From CAVQGF01 sp045807945 (GTDB lineage Bacteria > Acidobacteriota > Terriglobia > Terriglobales > Acidobacteriaceae), in the NCBI GenBank assembly GCA_045807945.1, contig JBJMGI010000079.1:1-14799 (forward strand): a stretch of 14,799 nt of DNA. Reading direction: 5' to 3'. Below the pieces are notes generated by a model. That model saw only the letters and a list, made by a program, of their open reading frames with translations, was not told the origin of the DNA and did no database searches. Shown here piece after piece: positions 1 through 6,531 of the stretch. The translations under genes were made by a program, and so were the position numbers. The first letter of the stretch is position 1, and every line of letters starts with the position of its first letter.

Positions 1-861
1 ATGGCCTCCACCGATTCCGATACTGAAGTCTGCATCCTTCCCGACGTAAATATTCTTGTCCTTGGCGGGCAGAGCATCCTCGACCGCGGCAAAAAGGCCA
101 TGGGACCGGTGCTTGAGGCCATCGTAAAGAGCCGCAAGAAGCACAAACTCGTTATCGGAGTGGGAGCGGGTGCGCGCGTTCGCCACACTTACCATATCTG
201 TCTTGACCTCGGCATCCCGCTCGGTGGCATGGCAATGGTCGCTGGCGCGGTCGACGAGCAGAACACCCGCCTGGTCGCCTCGCTGCTTGCCAAGTACAAA
301 GGCATCGCACTGAATAAAGATCACTTCCTCGATCTTCCGCTGTGGCTCGAAGCGGGCATGATTCCCATCACCACTGGTATGCCTCCGTATCACTACTGGG
401 AGCCGCCGAACGACAATCCTGATCGCATGCCTACACACGGTGAAGATCTGGGAATGTTCATGATGGGCGAAGTCCTCGGCGGGCGCTCCGTCATTTACAT
501 CAAGGACGAAGATGGACTCTACACCGCCGATCCGAAGAAAGACCGTAATGCCAAGCTGATCCCCGCGATCGAAGCTAACGAACTTCTGGCGATGGATATG
601 CCCGAGCTGATCCTCGAGAAATCCGTCGTGCAGACGATGGTGAACTCGCGCCACATGAAACAGGTGCAGATCGTCAACGGACTCAAGCCGGAAATGGTGA
701 GCCGCGCGTTGAATGGCGAACCGGTCGGCACGGTCATCTACTGCGGCGAAGAAAATCATCCTTCCAAGGGCATGTGGCCCTGGACGGATGGTCGCAAGAA
801 GGCCAAGAAGAACAAGACAAGCAAGACGAGCGCGAAGAAATCGGTTCGGAGGGCGCGGTAA
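1..861 (+). CDS. mosA: Molybdenum storage protein-like subunit, alpha-like (amino acid kinase fold)
   Basis: This 286-residue protein has the amino acid kinase fold (UMP kinase/carbamate kinase type) and resembles the MosA/MosB subunits of the Azotobacter Mo/W storage protein, which pack ATP-dependent polyoxomolybdate clusters inside a hexamer in the cytoplasm. Visible motifs are the glycine loop LGGQSILDRG (21-30), GAGARVRH (55-62), GMPPYHYWE (126-134), KDEDGLYTADPKK (168-180) and QIVNGL...RALNGEPVGT (223-244). His131 after PPY matches the position of a known cluster ligand in the Azotobacter alpha subunit, which is why I call it alpha-like. The lysine normally found in the KxGG loop is Val20 here. 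Residues 262-286 form a Lys/Arg-rich tail absent from the partner. The ATG is the first base of the window, so a further upstream start and the promoter cannot be excluded. It abuts the next gene with no gap. Family call is firm; the cargo is inferred. Confidence 0.82.
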   Translation: MASTDSDTEVCILPDVNILVLGGQSILDRGKKAMGPVLEAIVKSRKKHKLVIGVGAGARVRHTYHICLDLGIPLGGMAMVAGAVDEQNTRLVASLLAKYKGIALNKDHFLDLPLWLEAGMIPITTGMPPYHYWEPPNDNPDRMPTHGEDLGMFMMGEVLGGRSVIYIKDEDGLYTADPKKDRNAKLIPAIEANELLAMDMPELILEKSVVQTMVNSRHMKQVQIVNGLKPEMVSRALNGEPVGTVIYCGEENHPSKGMWPWTDGRKKAKKNKTSKTSAKKSVRRAR

Positions 862-1701
862 ATGGCAACTCACACCAATGGGAACGGTAGCGTTCCCCAG
901 CGCCGGACGATTCAGATGACGCACGGCAACAGCACCTCCTCTGTAACGGCGGTGCTGACCGAAAGCAAGTACGAAGAGCCGATTCAGGTCCTGCCCGACA
1001 CGAACGTGATCAAGATCGGCGGGCAGAGCATCATGGATCGCGGCCGCTCCGCCGTTTTCCCGCTGATCGACGAGATCGTAGAGAACGCGAAGGCGCACCA
1101 GATCCTGATCGGCGCCGGCGGCGGCACGCGTGCGCGACACGCATATTCGCTCGCTCTCGACCTCGATCTCCCGACTGGCGTGCTCGCATCTATCGGTTGC
1201 GCGACGTCACGGCAGAATGCGCGCATCCTGCAAATGCTGCTCGCCAAGCACGGCGGCGTCTATTTGAACCCCGAAGATTTCGAAAAGCTGCCGTTGTACT
1301 TCCGCGTCGGCTGCATTCCCGTCATGGTCGGTATGCCTCCGTATGAATACTGGGAGAAGCCGACGAAAGGCTCGCGTATCCCGCAGAACCGCACCGACTC
1401 CGGCGTCTATCTCACGGCGGAGTTTCTCGGGGCTCGCACCTGCATCTTCGTGAAAGACGAAGACGGGCTTTACACCGACGATCCCAAGAAGAACAAGCAC
1501 GCAAAGTTCATTCCCAAGATCACGGTTCAGGAATTGATGGACCGCGACCTCGACGACCTTGTCGTCGAGCACATCGTGCTCGAGAACATGCTGAAAGCGC
1601 GGAACGTGCGCTCGATTCAGGTGATCAACGGCATGGTGCAGGGGAATCTGACGCGCGCGCTCAACGGCGAGCACGTGGGCACCATTATTCACGTTGATTG
1701 A
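862..1701 (+). CDS. mosB: Molybdenum storage protein-like subunit, beta-like (amino acid kinase fold)
   Basis: This 279-residue paralogue of the upstream gene is closer to the Azotobacter MosB subunit. It has an unconserved 40-residue N-terminus, then VIKIGGQSIMDRG (49-61) with the phosphate-contacting Lys51 intact, GAGGGTRARH (84-93), GMPPYEYWE (157-165), FVKDEDGLYTDDPKK (196-210), QVINGM (253-258) and RALNGEHVGTIIHVD at the very C-terminus. The position after PPY is Glu162 instead of His. The start ATG follows the stop of the first gene directly and has a strong Shine-Dalgarno GGAGGG at 848-853 (8 nt spacer) inside the upstream coding sequence, so the two are co-transcribed and probably translationally coupled, fitting a heteromeric complex. 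An intrinsic terminator follows the stop. A true UMP kinase (PyrH) is shorter and encoded once; the tandem pair argues against it. Confidence 0.84.
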   Translation: MATHTNGNGSVPQRRTIQMTHGNSTSSVTAVLTESKYEEPIQVLPDTNVIKIGGQSIMDRGRSAVFPLIDEIVENAKAHQILIGAGGGTRARHAYSLALDLDLPTGVLASIGCATSRQNARILQMLLAKHGGVYLNPEDFEKLPLYFRVGCIPVMVGMPPYEYWEKPTKGSRIPQNRTDSGVYLTAEFLGARTCIFVKDEDGLYTDDPKKNKHAKFIPKITVQELMDRDLDDLVVEHIVLENMLKARNVRSIQVINGMVQGNLTRALNGEHVGTIIHVD

Positions 1702-1720
1702 GACTGAAAGAGAGTAAAGA

Positions 1721-1749
1721 AGCGCGGCTGCGGCTGCGCTTTTTCTTTT
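1721..1749 (+). terminator. Intrinsic terminator after the mos pair
   Basis: The stem starts AGCGC at 1721 and ends GCGCT at 1740, extended by one G-T wobble and two G-C pairs around a TGCG loop (8 bp in total), followed by TTTTTCTTTT on the plus strand. It lies 20 nt after the mosB stop and ends at the murB stop codon on the other strand. A pyrimidine-rich run beyond the stem on the minus strand suggests it may also serve the convergent murB. Confidence 0.8.
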
Positions 1750-2821
1750 AGAACCCCACCATTACGGGCTCGGGTGTAAGGTCAATGCCGAACTCAAGCC
1801 TGACCCTGTTCTGGATCTCGTCTTTCAGTGCAAGTACGTCCGCTGCTTTCGCTCCGCCGCGGTTCACGATCGCCAGCGTGTGCTTCGACGAGATGCCGAC
1901 CGGACCTTTCGCGTATCCCTTATGAAATCCTGATTGCTCGATCAGCCACGCGGCTGAGAGTTTCACCAGCCCATTCGACCCTGGCCAGTTCGGTACAGGT
2001 TTCCCGTTCGCCTTGTTACTCACCTGCTGATAAAGGTAGGGCGTGACCTGCGGGTTCTTGAAGAAGCTGCCCGCGCTGCGCGAATCCGGGTCGCCCTCTT
2101 CGATCAGCATGGCTTTCGAGCGGCGTATCTCGCGAACTGCATCGCGCACCTGCTGCAAAGTAGGATCTGCGATCTGCTGCTGCGCAAAATATTTCTGTAG
2201 ATCGGCATACGCGATCTTCGGCTTCCCGTTCTGCTCGAGCTTGTAGGTGACGCGCAGCACGATGAAACGTCCCATTTCGTCGCTATTGAAACGGCTGCGG
2301 CGATAATCGAAGCGGCATTCGTCCGCAGTCAGATCGACCGCTTCACCACGCGCCAGATCGAGCGCGCGTACTGCGGCGATGCTGTCGCGCACTTCCTGAC
2401 CGTACGCGCCCACGTTCTGCACCGGAGTTCCCCCAACGGTTCCAGGAATTCCGCTCATGCACTCGATGCCGGCGTACCCTTTGCTGACTACCTGCGCGAC
2501 GAAATTGTCCCAGTCCTCACCCGCGGCGGCTTCAAAAAGGTCTCCGCGCTGTGTGATCCCTTTCAACCGGACGTGCAGGACCAAGCCTCGCCAGCCCGCG
2601 TCCGAAACCAGCAGATTGCTTCCGCCGCCCAGCACAAACAGAGGCAGGGAATGCTTGCGCGCATGGTCTACCGCGGCCGCGACCTCGAACTCGGACTCGG
2701 CCTGCGCATACCAGCGCGCCGGCCCACCCACCTTAAAAGTGGTGAGCGGGGCAAGTAGGATTTTTTCTTCTATCTTCAATGCGGCCAGATTACCACGATA
2801 AGTTTTCGCCTGAGAGGGCAA
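1748..2821 (-). CDS. murB: UDP-N-acetylenolpyruvoylglucosamine reductase MurB
   Basis: MurB is the cytoplasmic FAD enzyme that uses NADPH to reduce UDP-GlcNAc-enolpyruvate to UDP-MurNAc in peptidoglycan synthesis. The 357-residue protein opens with the FAD-domain signature LTTFKVGGPARWY (26-38), then VLGGGSNLLVSD (63-74), GIPGTVGG (124-131) and QNVGAYGQE (135-143). The substrate domain has YRRSRF (173-178), the AGSFFKNP motif with proton-donor Ser252, and the terminal PEP with Glu351. The insert between YRRSRF and SFFKNP, including IAYADL, resembles the E. coli (type I) form. The start is TTG at 2821: it has a GAGG at 7 nt spacing and an in-frame stop just upstream, so no longer start exists. 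It is convergent with the mos pair and divergent from the bacilliredoxin gene across 49 bp. Confidence 0.95.
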   Translation of the reverse strand: MPSQAKTYRGNLAALKIEEKILLAPLTTFKVGGPARWYAQAESEFEVAAAVDHARKHSLPLFVLGGGSNLLVSDAGWRGLVLHVRLKGITQRGDLFEAAAGEDWDNFVAQVVSKGYAGIECMSGIPGTVGGTPVQNVGAYGQEVRDSIAAVRALDLARGEAVDLTADECRFDYRRSRFNSDEMGRFIVLRVTYKLEQNGKPKIAYADLQKYFAQQQIADPTLQQVRDAVREIRRSKAMLIEEGDPDSRSAGSFFKNPQVTPYLYQQVSNKANGKPVPNWPGSNGLVKLSAAWLIEQSGFHKGYAKGPVGISSKHTLAIVNRGGAKAADVLALKDEIQNRVRLEFGIDLTPEPVMVGF

Positions 2822-2828
2822 GCACCAA

Positions 2829-2832
2829 CCTC
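2829..2832 (-). promoter_or_regulatory. Shine-Dalgarno of murB, fixes its TTG start
   Basis: On the minus strand GAGG is followed by 7 nt and then the TTG codon at 2821. The absence of a closer ATG or GTG and an in-frame stop upstream make this the deciding evidence for a TTG start. Confidence 0.6.
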
Positions 2833-2842
2833 ATCTATCGGA

Positions 2843-2863
2843 TAAAATCGTAGAGGTCAGGAG
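2843..2863 (+). promoter_or_regulatory. -10-like box and Shine-Dalgarno of the bacilliredoxin gene
   Basis: TAAAAT at 2843-2848 matches 5 of 6 bases of the -10 consensus, but no convincing -35 is present. AGGAG at 2859-2863 lies 7 nt before the ATG at 2871. If transcription starts near 2855 the leader is about 16 nt. The box lies in the 49-bp gap shared with divergent murB. Confidence 0.45.
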
Positions 2864-2870
2864 AACAAGA

Positions 2871-3317
2871 ATGCCGATGTATCCGGAAGTCATGTTGGTG
2901 CCGATGCGCGAAGAGTTGACCCGCGCCGGAGTCGAAGAGTTGCGCTCTGCCGAAGAAGTCGCAGGCGTCCTCGACAAAAAAGAGGGCACGGTGATGCTGG
3001 TGGTCAATTCCGTCTGCGGATGCGCCGCCGGAAAAATGCGTCCAGGAGTGCGACTCGCGCTCGAGCACGCGAAGCAAAGCGGGACGCTTCCGGACAAGGC
3101 GGTCTCTGTTTTCGCCGGTCAAGACCGCGAGGCGACCGAAAAGGCACGCGCGTACACTGCTCCGTTCCCGCCATCCTCGCCTTCGATCGGAATCATGCGC
3201 GACGGCAAGCTGGTGTATTTCATGCAGCGTAGTGATATCGAGATCCGACCCGCGCAGGAGATCGCCTCTCTACTGGTAGATGCTTTCAAGAAATATTGCG
3301 CGAAGACCACGGCGTAA
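2871..3317 (+). CDS. BrxA/BrxB family bacilliredoxin
   Basis: This 148-residue protein belongs to the bacilliredoxin (YphP/YqiW, formerly DUF1094) family, thioredoxin-fold proteins that remove bacillithiol from oxidised cytosolic proteins in Bacillus. The signature CGC active site is at Cys49-Gly-Cys51 within VNSVCGCAAGKMRPG, followed by the family pattern SVFAGQDREATEKAR, PPSSPSIGI, and R-x-x-I at 120-123. A third cysteine, Cys143, stands near the C-terminus. The ATG has a clear AGGAG. It is monocistronic: own leader upstream, strong terminator downstream. Whether this organism makes bacillithiol cannot be seen here, so the redox partner is inferred. Length and motif are normal for the family. 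Confidence 0.92.
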   Translation: MPMYPEVMLVPMREELTRAGVEELRSAEEVAGVLDKKEGTVMLVVNSVCGCAAGKMRPGVRLALEHAKQSGTLPDKAVSVFAGQDREATEKARAYTAPFPPSSPSIGIMRDGKLVYFMQRSDIEIRPAQEIASLLVDAFKKYCAKTTA

Positions 3318-3336
3318 ACTCCCTAACAGAACAAAG

Positions 3337-3366
3337 AGCGCCGCTATCGCCGGCGCTTTTTTATTT
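3337..3366 (+). terminator. Intrinsic terminator after the bacilliredoxin gene
   Basis: A perfect 7-bp stem AGCGCCG (3337-3343) / CGGCGCT (3351-3357) around a 7-nt loop is followed by TTTTTTATTT. It starts 20 nt after the stop. On the minus strand the stem is followed by a T-rich run, so it may also terminate the convergent lipoprotein gene that ends at 3411. Confidence 0.85.
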
Positions 3367-3410
3367 GTTCTTTCGTTTATGCAAATCAGGCTCTCGGGCG
3401 CGCGCCTCTG

Positions 3411-4634
3411 TCACTTCTGAGCGGAGGTGAACGCCTTCACTGCGATCTGCCGCGGCTGTAGCCCCACCGGGATCATTGTGAAAAGGCTCCACGCTGGTTT
3501 GTCGGGATTCACGAAGATGATGGCAACGTCGTTGGACTTTGAATCAGCCACAAGTAAAAAATATTGTTTGCCGTTGATCGCGGGTTGCAGAGCGATTGCG
3601 TCCGGCTCGCTGCCCACCGGCACCGCCTTCAAGAACTTTCCATTCTGAATGGAGTACACGCTCACCGACCCCGACCCGAAGTTGCTGACGTAGAGCAGGG
3701 AATTATCTGCGCTCACCACGCCCCGCACCGGATTGCCTCCCATCGGTTGAGCATTTGAGACTTCATTGGCTCCGGTTTCCACCGTCGAGACCGTATCCGA
3801 CCCGAAATTGCTCACGAACAACTCTCCACCATCGGGCTTCATGGCCAGGTGCACGGGAGTCTTGCCCACATCCAGTAGAGTGAGCAGCTTGTCAGTCGTC
3901 AGGTCCACCACGGCGACTTGCCCAAGACCATCGTCCGTCGGAGTAGCTTGCTTCTTACCCGTGGTCGGGGCCGCTCGCGAAATATCAGCGCGCGTGGCGC
4001 AAACGATGAACGCCTTCTTCGACTCCGGAACGATGGCAATGTCGGTAGGCTGCGAGCAGACTGAGATGGTGGCTCGCACCGTAAGTTTCTGCGCATCAAT
4101 GATGCTGACTGAATCGGCGGCGCGGTTCGAGACCACAACAGTGTTCCCGTCCGGCGAAACCCTCGCAAGACCCGGCGCCGCGCCGACGGGAATCGTGGCT
4201 ATCACCTTCTTGTTCTCAAGGTCTAGGACCGACACATCGTTGCTGGCGGAGTTCGCGACGTAACCGCGATGGCCATTCGTGGAGACGTCCACAAAATATG
4301 GGGTGCGTCCGAGCGCAATAGTCGAGATCGCCACGTTCCGCTCGGCATCGATCACACGCAGATCGTTCGACTCCGAATCCACAACATAGACCTCGTTCCG
4401 CGTGGGGCTCGAAGCCACTCCCGTGGGCCCCTTGCCGACGGAGATCGTCTTCAGCGTTTTGAAGCTGCGCATGTCGATCACAGAAACATCGTTGCTTTTT
4501 CCGTTCGTGACGTATGCGTACTCGTGATAAGCCGCGGGGTATTCCAGCCCCTGTTGACGGCATCCCGCGAACAACAATGCGAGCGCCGAGATAAGCAGAG
4601 GGACGCGGCGGACTAGCTGGCGCGGAGCTTTCAT
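3411..4634 (-). CDS. YVTN beta-propeller lipoprotein
   Basis: A 407-residue exported lipoprotein. The N-terminus is basic (KAPRQLVRR), then a hydrophobic stretch ends in the lipobox LFAGC with Cys25; the +2 residue is Arg, consistent with outer-membrane sorting. The rest is a series of about 42-residue YVTN-type beta-propeller repeats, each with a core like YVTNGKSNDVSVID: cores begin near residues 40, 83, 125, 167, 209, 272, 314 and 361. The fifth repeat is interrupted by a polar loop (about 214-238, with APTTGKKQATPTDDG). Such propellers in other bacteria are surface or periplasmic binding modules; no enzymatic residues can be named, so the function is unknown. It lies 20 bp after aroF in the same direction. 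It has no Shine-Dalgarno, but a TATCAT box lies 10 nt before its ATG, so it may have its own promoter. Confidence 0.85.
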   Translation of the reverse strand: MKAPRQLVRRVPLLISALALLFAGCRQQGLEYPAAYHEYAYVTNGKSNDVSVIDMRSFKTLKTISVGKGPTGVASSPTRNEVYVVDSESNDLRVIDAERNVAISTIALGRTPYFVDVSTNGHRGYVANSASNDVSVLDLENKKVIATIPVGAAPGLARVSPDGNTVVVSNRAADSVSIIDAQKLTVRATISVCSQPTDIAIVPESKKAFIVCATRADISRAAPTTGKKQATPTDDGLGQVAVVDLTTDKLLTLLDVGKTPVHLAMKPDGGELFVSNFGSDTVSTVETGANEVSNAQPMGGNPVRGVVSADNSLLYVSNFGSGSVSVYSIQNGKFLKAVPVGSEPDAIALQPAINGKQYFLLVADSKSNDVAIIFVNPDKPAWSLFTMIPVGLQPRQIAVKAFTSAQK

Positions 4635-4644
4635 CAGGGATGGA

Positions 4645-4650
4645 ATGATA
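4645..4650 (-). promoter_or_regulatory. -10-like box close to the lipoprotein start
   Basis: TATCAT on the minus strand matches 5 of 6 bases of TATAAT and ends 10 nt before the ATG at 4634. It lies inside the 20-bp gap after aroF. No good -35 and no Shine-Dalgarno are visible, so this is tentative. Confidence 0.3.
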
Positions 4651-4654
4651 ACCG

Positions 4655-5707
4655 CTATCGAACGGTTGCCGTCTGGGCGCTGCTGGCCGGCTGAGGAACA
4701 TTTCTGTGCAGGATGGCGGCCATCTGCCGGATCTCGGTCATGAGCTCATCAAACTGCTCCGGATAGATGGACTGCATGCCGTCGGAGAGCGCGCGATCGG
4801 GATCGTTATGCACTTCGATCAACAATCCGTCCGCGCCGACCGCGATCGCCGCGCGCGACAGTGGCAAAACCTTGTCGCGTTTTCCCGTGCCGTGGCTCGG
4901 GTCGACCAATATGGGCAAATGGCTGAGTCGTTGCACCGCGGGGACAACGCTGAGGTCGAGCGTGTTGCGAGTGTGATCGGCAAACGTCCGGACTCCGCGC
5001 TCGCAGAGTATGACGTTGTAGTTGCCCTCGCTCATCAAGTACTCAGCCGCCATCAAAAATTCTTCCAGGGTCGCCGCCATGCCGCGTTTCAGCAGCACCG
5101 GCCTCTTCGCTTTGCCGGCACGCCTGAGCAGCGAAAAATTTTGCATGTTGCGCGCGCCAATCTGGATGATGTCGGCGTATTCCTCGACCAAGTCAAGTGA
5201 CTCGTTGTCCACTGCCTCGGTCACGATCTTAAGTCCGAAGCGCTCGCGGACCTCGGCCATGATCTTCAACGCTTCCAGCCCCAGTCCCTGGAAAGAATAA
5301 GGAGAGGTGCGTGGCTTGTAGGCGCCCCCGCGGAAAAATTGAGCGCCTGCCCTTTGCACCACGGCAGCCACCGCGAAGGCCTGTTCGCGGCTCTCGATCG
5401 CGCAGGGGCCGCCCACGATGGCAAGGTCGCGTCCACCGATTGCAGCGCTTCCAAAATTTATGACGGTGTCGTCTTCCTTCACGTCACGGGAGACCAGTTT
5501 GTAGGGTTTCGATACGCGGATGACTTCCGCAACGCCGGGCAGCTCATCGAGCCCGCCCGCTTGAACTGGACCTTGGTTCCCAGTGATTCCGATGGCCGTG
5601 CGCTGCGCGCCAGGGATGGAGTGCGCGCGGTAGCCCAGGGACTCAATTTTTTCGCACACCGCTTTCACTTGCTCTTCGGTGGCATGCGCCTGCATTACGA
5701 CTAGCAT
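4655..5707 (-). CDS. aroF: 3-deoxy-7-phosphoheptulonate (DAHP) synthase, type I-beta
   Basis: This enzyme condenses phosphoenolpyruvate with erythrose 4-phosphate, the first step of the shikimate pathway. The 350-residue protein has an N-terminal ferredoxin-like regulatory domain (about 1-70, starting MLVVMQAHATEEQ) fused to the catalytic barrel, as in the Thermotoga maritima/Bacillus form. Catalytic motifs are GPCAIES (100-106), GGAYKPRTSPYSFQG (127-141), LKRGM (206-210), DPSHGTGKR (269-277) and EVHNDP (298-303). The four metal ligands expected in this family are present as Cys102, His272, Glu298 and Asp309. The N-terminal domain in relatives senses aromatic amino acids, so feedback control is likely. 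The ATG at 5707 lacks a Shine-Dalgarno; a promoter-like TTGCCC-17 bp-TACACT ends 9 nt before it. The lipoprotein gene follows after 20 bp. Confidence 0.95.
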   Translation of the reverse strand: MLVVMQAHATEEQVKAVCEKIESLGYRAHSIPGAQRTAIGITGNQGPVQAGGLDELPGVAEVIRVSKPYKLVSRDVKEDDTVINFGSAAIGGRDLAIVGGPCAIESREQAFAVAAVVQRAGAQFFRGGAYKPRTSPYSFQGLGLEALKIMAEVRERFGLKIVTEAVDNESLDLVEEYADIIQIGARNMQNFSLLRRAGKAKRPVLLKRGMAATLEEFLMAAEYLMSEGNYNVILCERGVRTFADHTRNTLDLSVVPAVQRLSHLPILVDPSHGTGKRDKVLPLSRAAIAVGADGLLIEVHNDPDRALSDGMQSIYPEQFDELMTEIRQMAAILHRNVPQPASSAQTATVR

Positions 5708-5716
5708 TGTGTCTCT

Positions 5717-5745
5717 AGTGTAACTGGGCTATGGATATTGGGCAA
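5717..5745 (-). promoter_or_regulatory. Putative promoter of aroF, near-leaderless
   Basis: On the minus strand TTGCCC (5740-5745) and TACACT (5717-5722) are separated by 17 bp; each matches 4 of 6 consensus bases. Only 9 nt separate the -10 from the ATG and there is no Shine-Dalgarno, so the leader would be a few nucleotides. The -35 overlaps the 3' end of the methyltransferase gene region. Confidence 0.4.
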
Positions 5746-5748
5746 AGC

Positions 5749-6327
5749 TCAGGGAGTGCAGAAAAACAGGCGTGCCGGAAGGATATTGCGTGGCTCAAAG
5801 CCCTGCTGAACATTCGCGAAGATGGGCTGCAGGTAGGGAAGCACAGTTCGGGTGAATTGATAAACCAGGAAGCTGCCCTGCGGCTGTAACACCGACCGCG
5901 TTTCAGCAAGAATCCTTCGCCGCACCGCTTCCGGCATCGTGCTGTAAGGTATGCCGGAGATCACATAATCCGCGTGTTTCAGCTCGAGCTTTTGAAGCAC
6001 CTTGCGGATCTCGCCCGCAGAACCGCACACAACGCACAGTCGAGGGTCACTGATCTCGCGGCAGATGAAGTCCGCAAACTCCGGATTCAGCTCGATCGCG
6101 ACCAGCACCGCGTCCGGACGCATTCGCTTTAGGATCTCGCGCGTCATGTTGCCGATCCCAGGGCCGTATTCCACGACCACTCGCGCGCGCTTCCAATCAA
6201 CGTGCGACAAAAGGTTCTGGACGAGGTACCGCGAGCTGGGGATCACGGAACCCAGCAGCTTGGGATGTTTGAAGAAGTTTCGAGCGAATACCAGAAGTTG
6301 CCGGGCCGAGCACGACGAGCTGTTCAC
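5749..6327 (-). CDS. SAM-dependent methyltransferase, phospholipid N-methyltransferase-like
   Basis: A class I SAM methyltransferase, 192 residues from the chosen GTG. The opening ARQLLVFARNFFKHPKLLG followed by SVIPSSRYL resembles PmtA-type phosphatidylethanolamine N-methyltransferases and related rRNA-dimethylase-like proteins. SAM motif I is VVVEYGPGIGNMT, motif II is LVAIELNPEF with the ribose-binding acidic residue, and the motif IV region is YVISGIPYSTMP, where a KsgA/Erm enzyme would have an N-L-P-Y/F motif. A membrane-lipid substrate is therefore more likely than rRNA but is not proven. The frame is open to a TTG at 6411, but those extra 28 residues look unlike the family and would leave only 18 bp to the longest reading of divergent nfo. 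GTG at 6327 with GGGAG 11 nt upstream is preferred. aroF follows 41 bp downstream in the same direction. Confidence 0.75.
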   Translation of the reverse strand: MNSSSCSARQLLVFARNFFKHPKLLGSVIPSSRYLVQNLLSHVDWKRARVVVEYGPGIGNMTREILKRMRPDAVLVAIELNPEFADFICREISDPRLCVVCGSAGEIRKVLQKLELKHADYVISGIPYSTMPEAVRRRILAETRSVLQPQGSFLVYQFTRTVLPYLQPIFANVQQGFEPRNILPARLFFCTP

Positions 6328-6430
6328 GAGCGGTCTTTCTCCCGTCCAACCAAGGCTTAGAACCAGAGTCGGTTCCAACTGCTGCCTCGTCCTGACACAA
6401 TCGAGCGCCAACCAGCGCCGAAAATCTGCA

Positions 6431-6439
6431 TGCTAGAAT
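6431..6439 (+). promoter_or_regulatory. Extended -10 promoter candidate for nfo
   Basis: TGC directly precedes TAGAAT (6434-6439), giving the TGn extended -10 pattern with a 5 of 6 hexamer. No -35 is recognisable, which is tolerated with an extended -10. A start of transcription near 6446 would put the ATG at 6430 outside the message and leave about 86 nt of leader to the ATG at 6532. Confidence 0.4.
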
Positions 6440-6531
6440 CGAAAATTCCGCTTCCCCTCAGCTGCGAGCAGGGAGGCGCCACCCTTCACGAAATGCCTCG
6501 ATCCATCAAACAGGAGCAGGACATTCTCAAG

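Noticed and set aside
1..1701. Uridylate kinase (PyrH) as the identity of the two kinase-fold genes
   Set aside because: The general fold fits, but the tandem divergent pair, the GMPPY-x-YW-E motif, the KDEDGLYT-x-DPKK block and the length of about 280 residues fit the Mo storage subunits; PyrH is about 240 residues and single-copy.
5749..6327. KsgA/Erm rRNA adenine dimethyltransferase
   Set aside because: The catalytic N-L-P-Y/F motif is absent (S-G-I-P-Y instead), the protein lacks the C-terminal helical domain, and its N-terminus resembles lipid methyltransferases.
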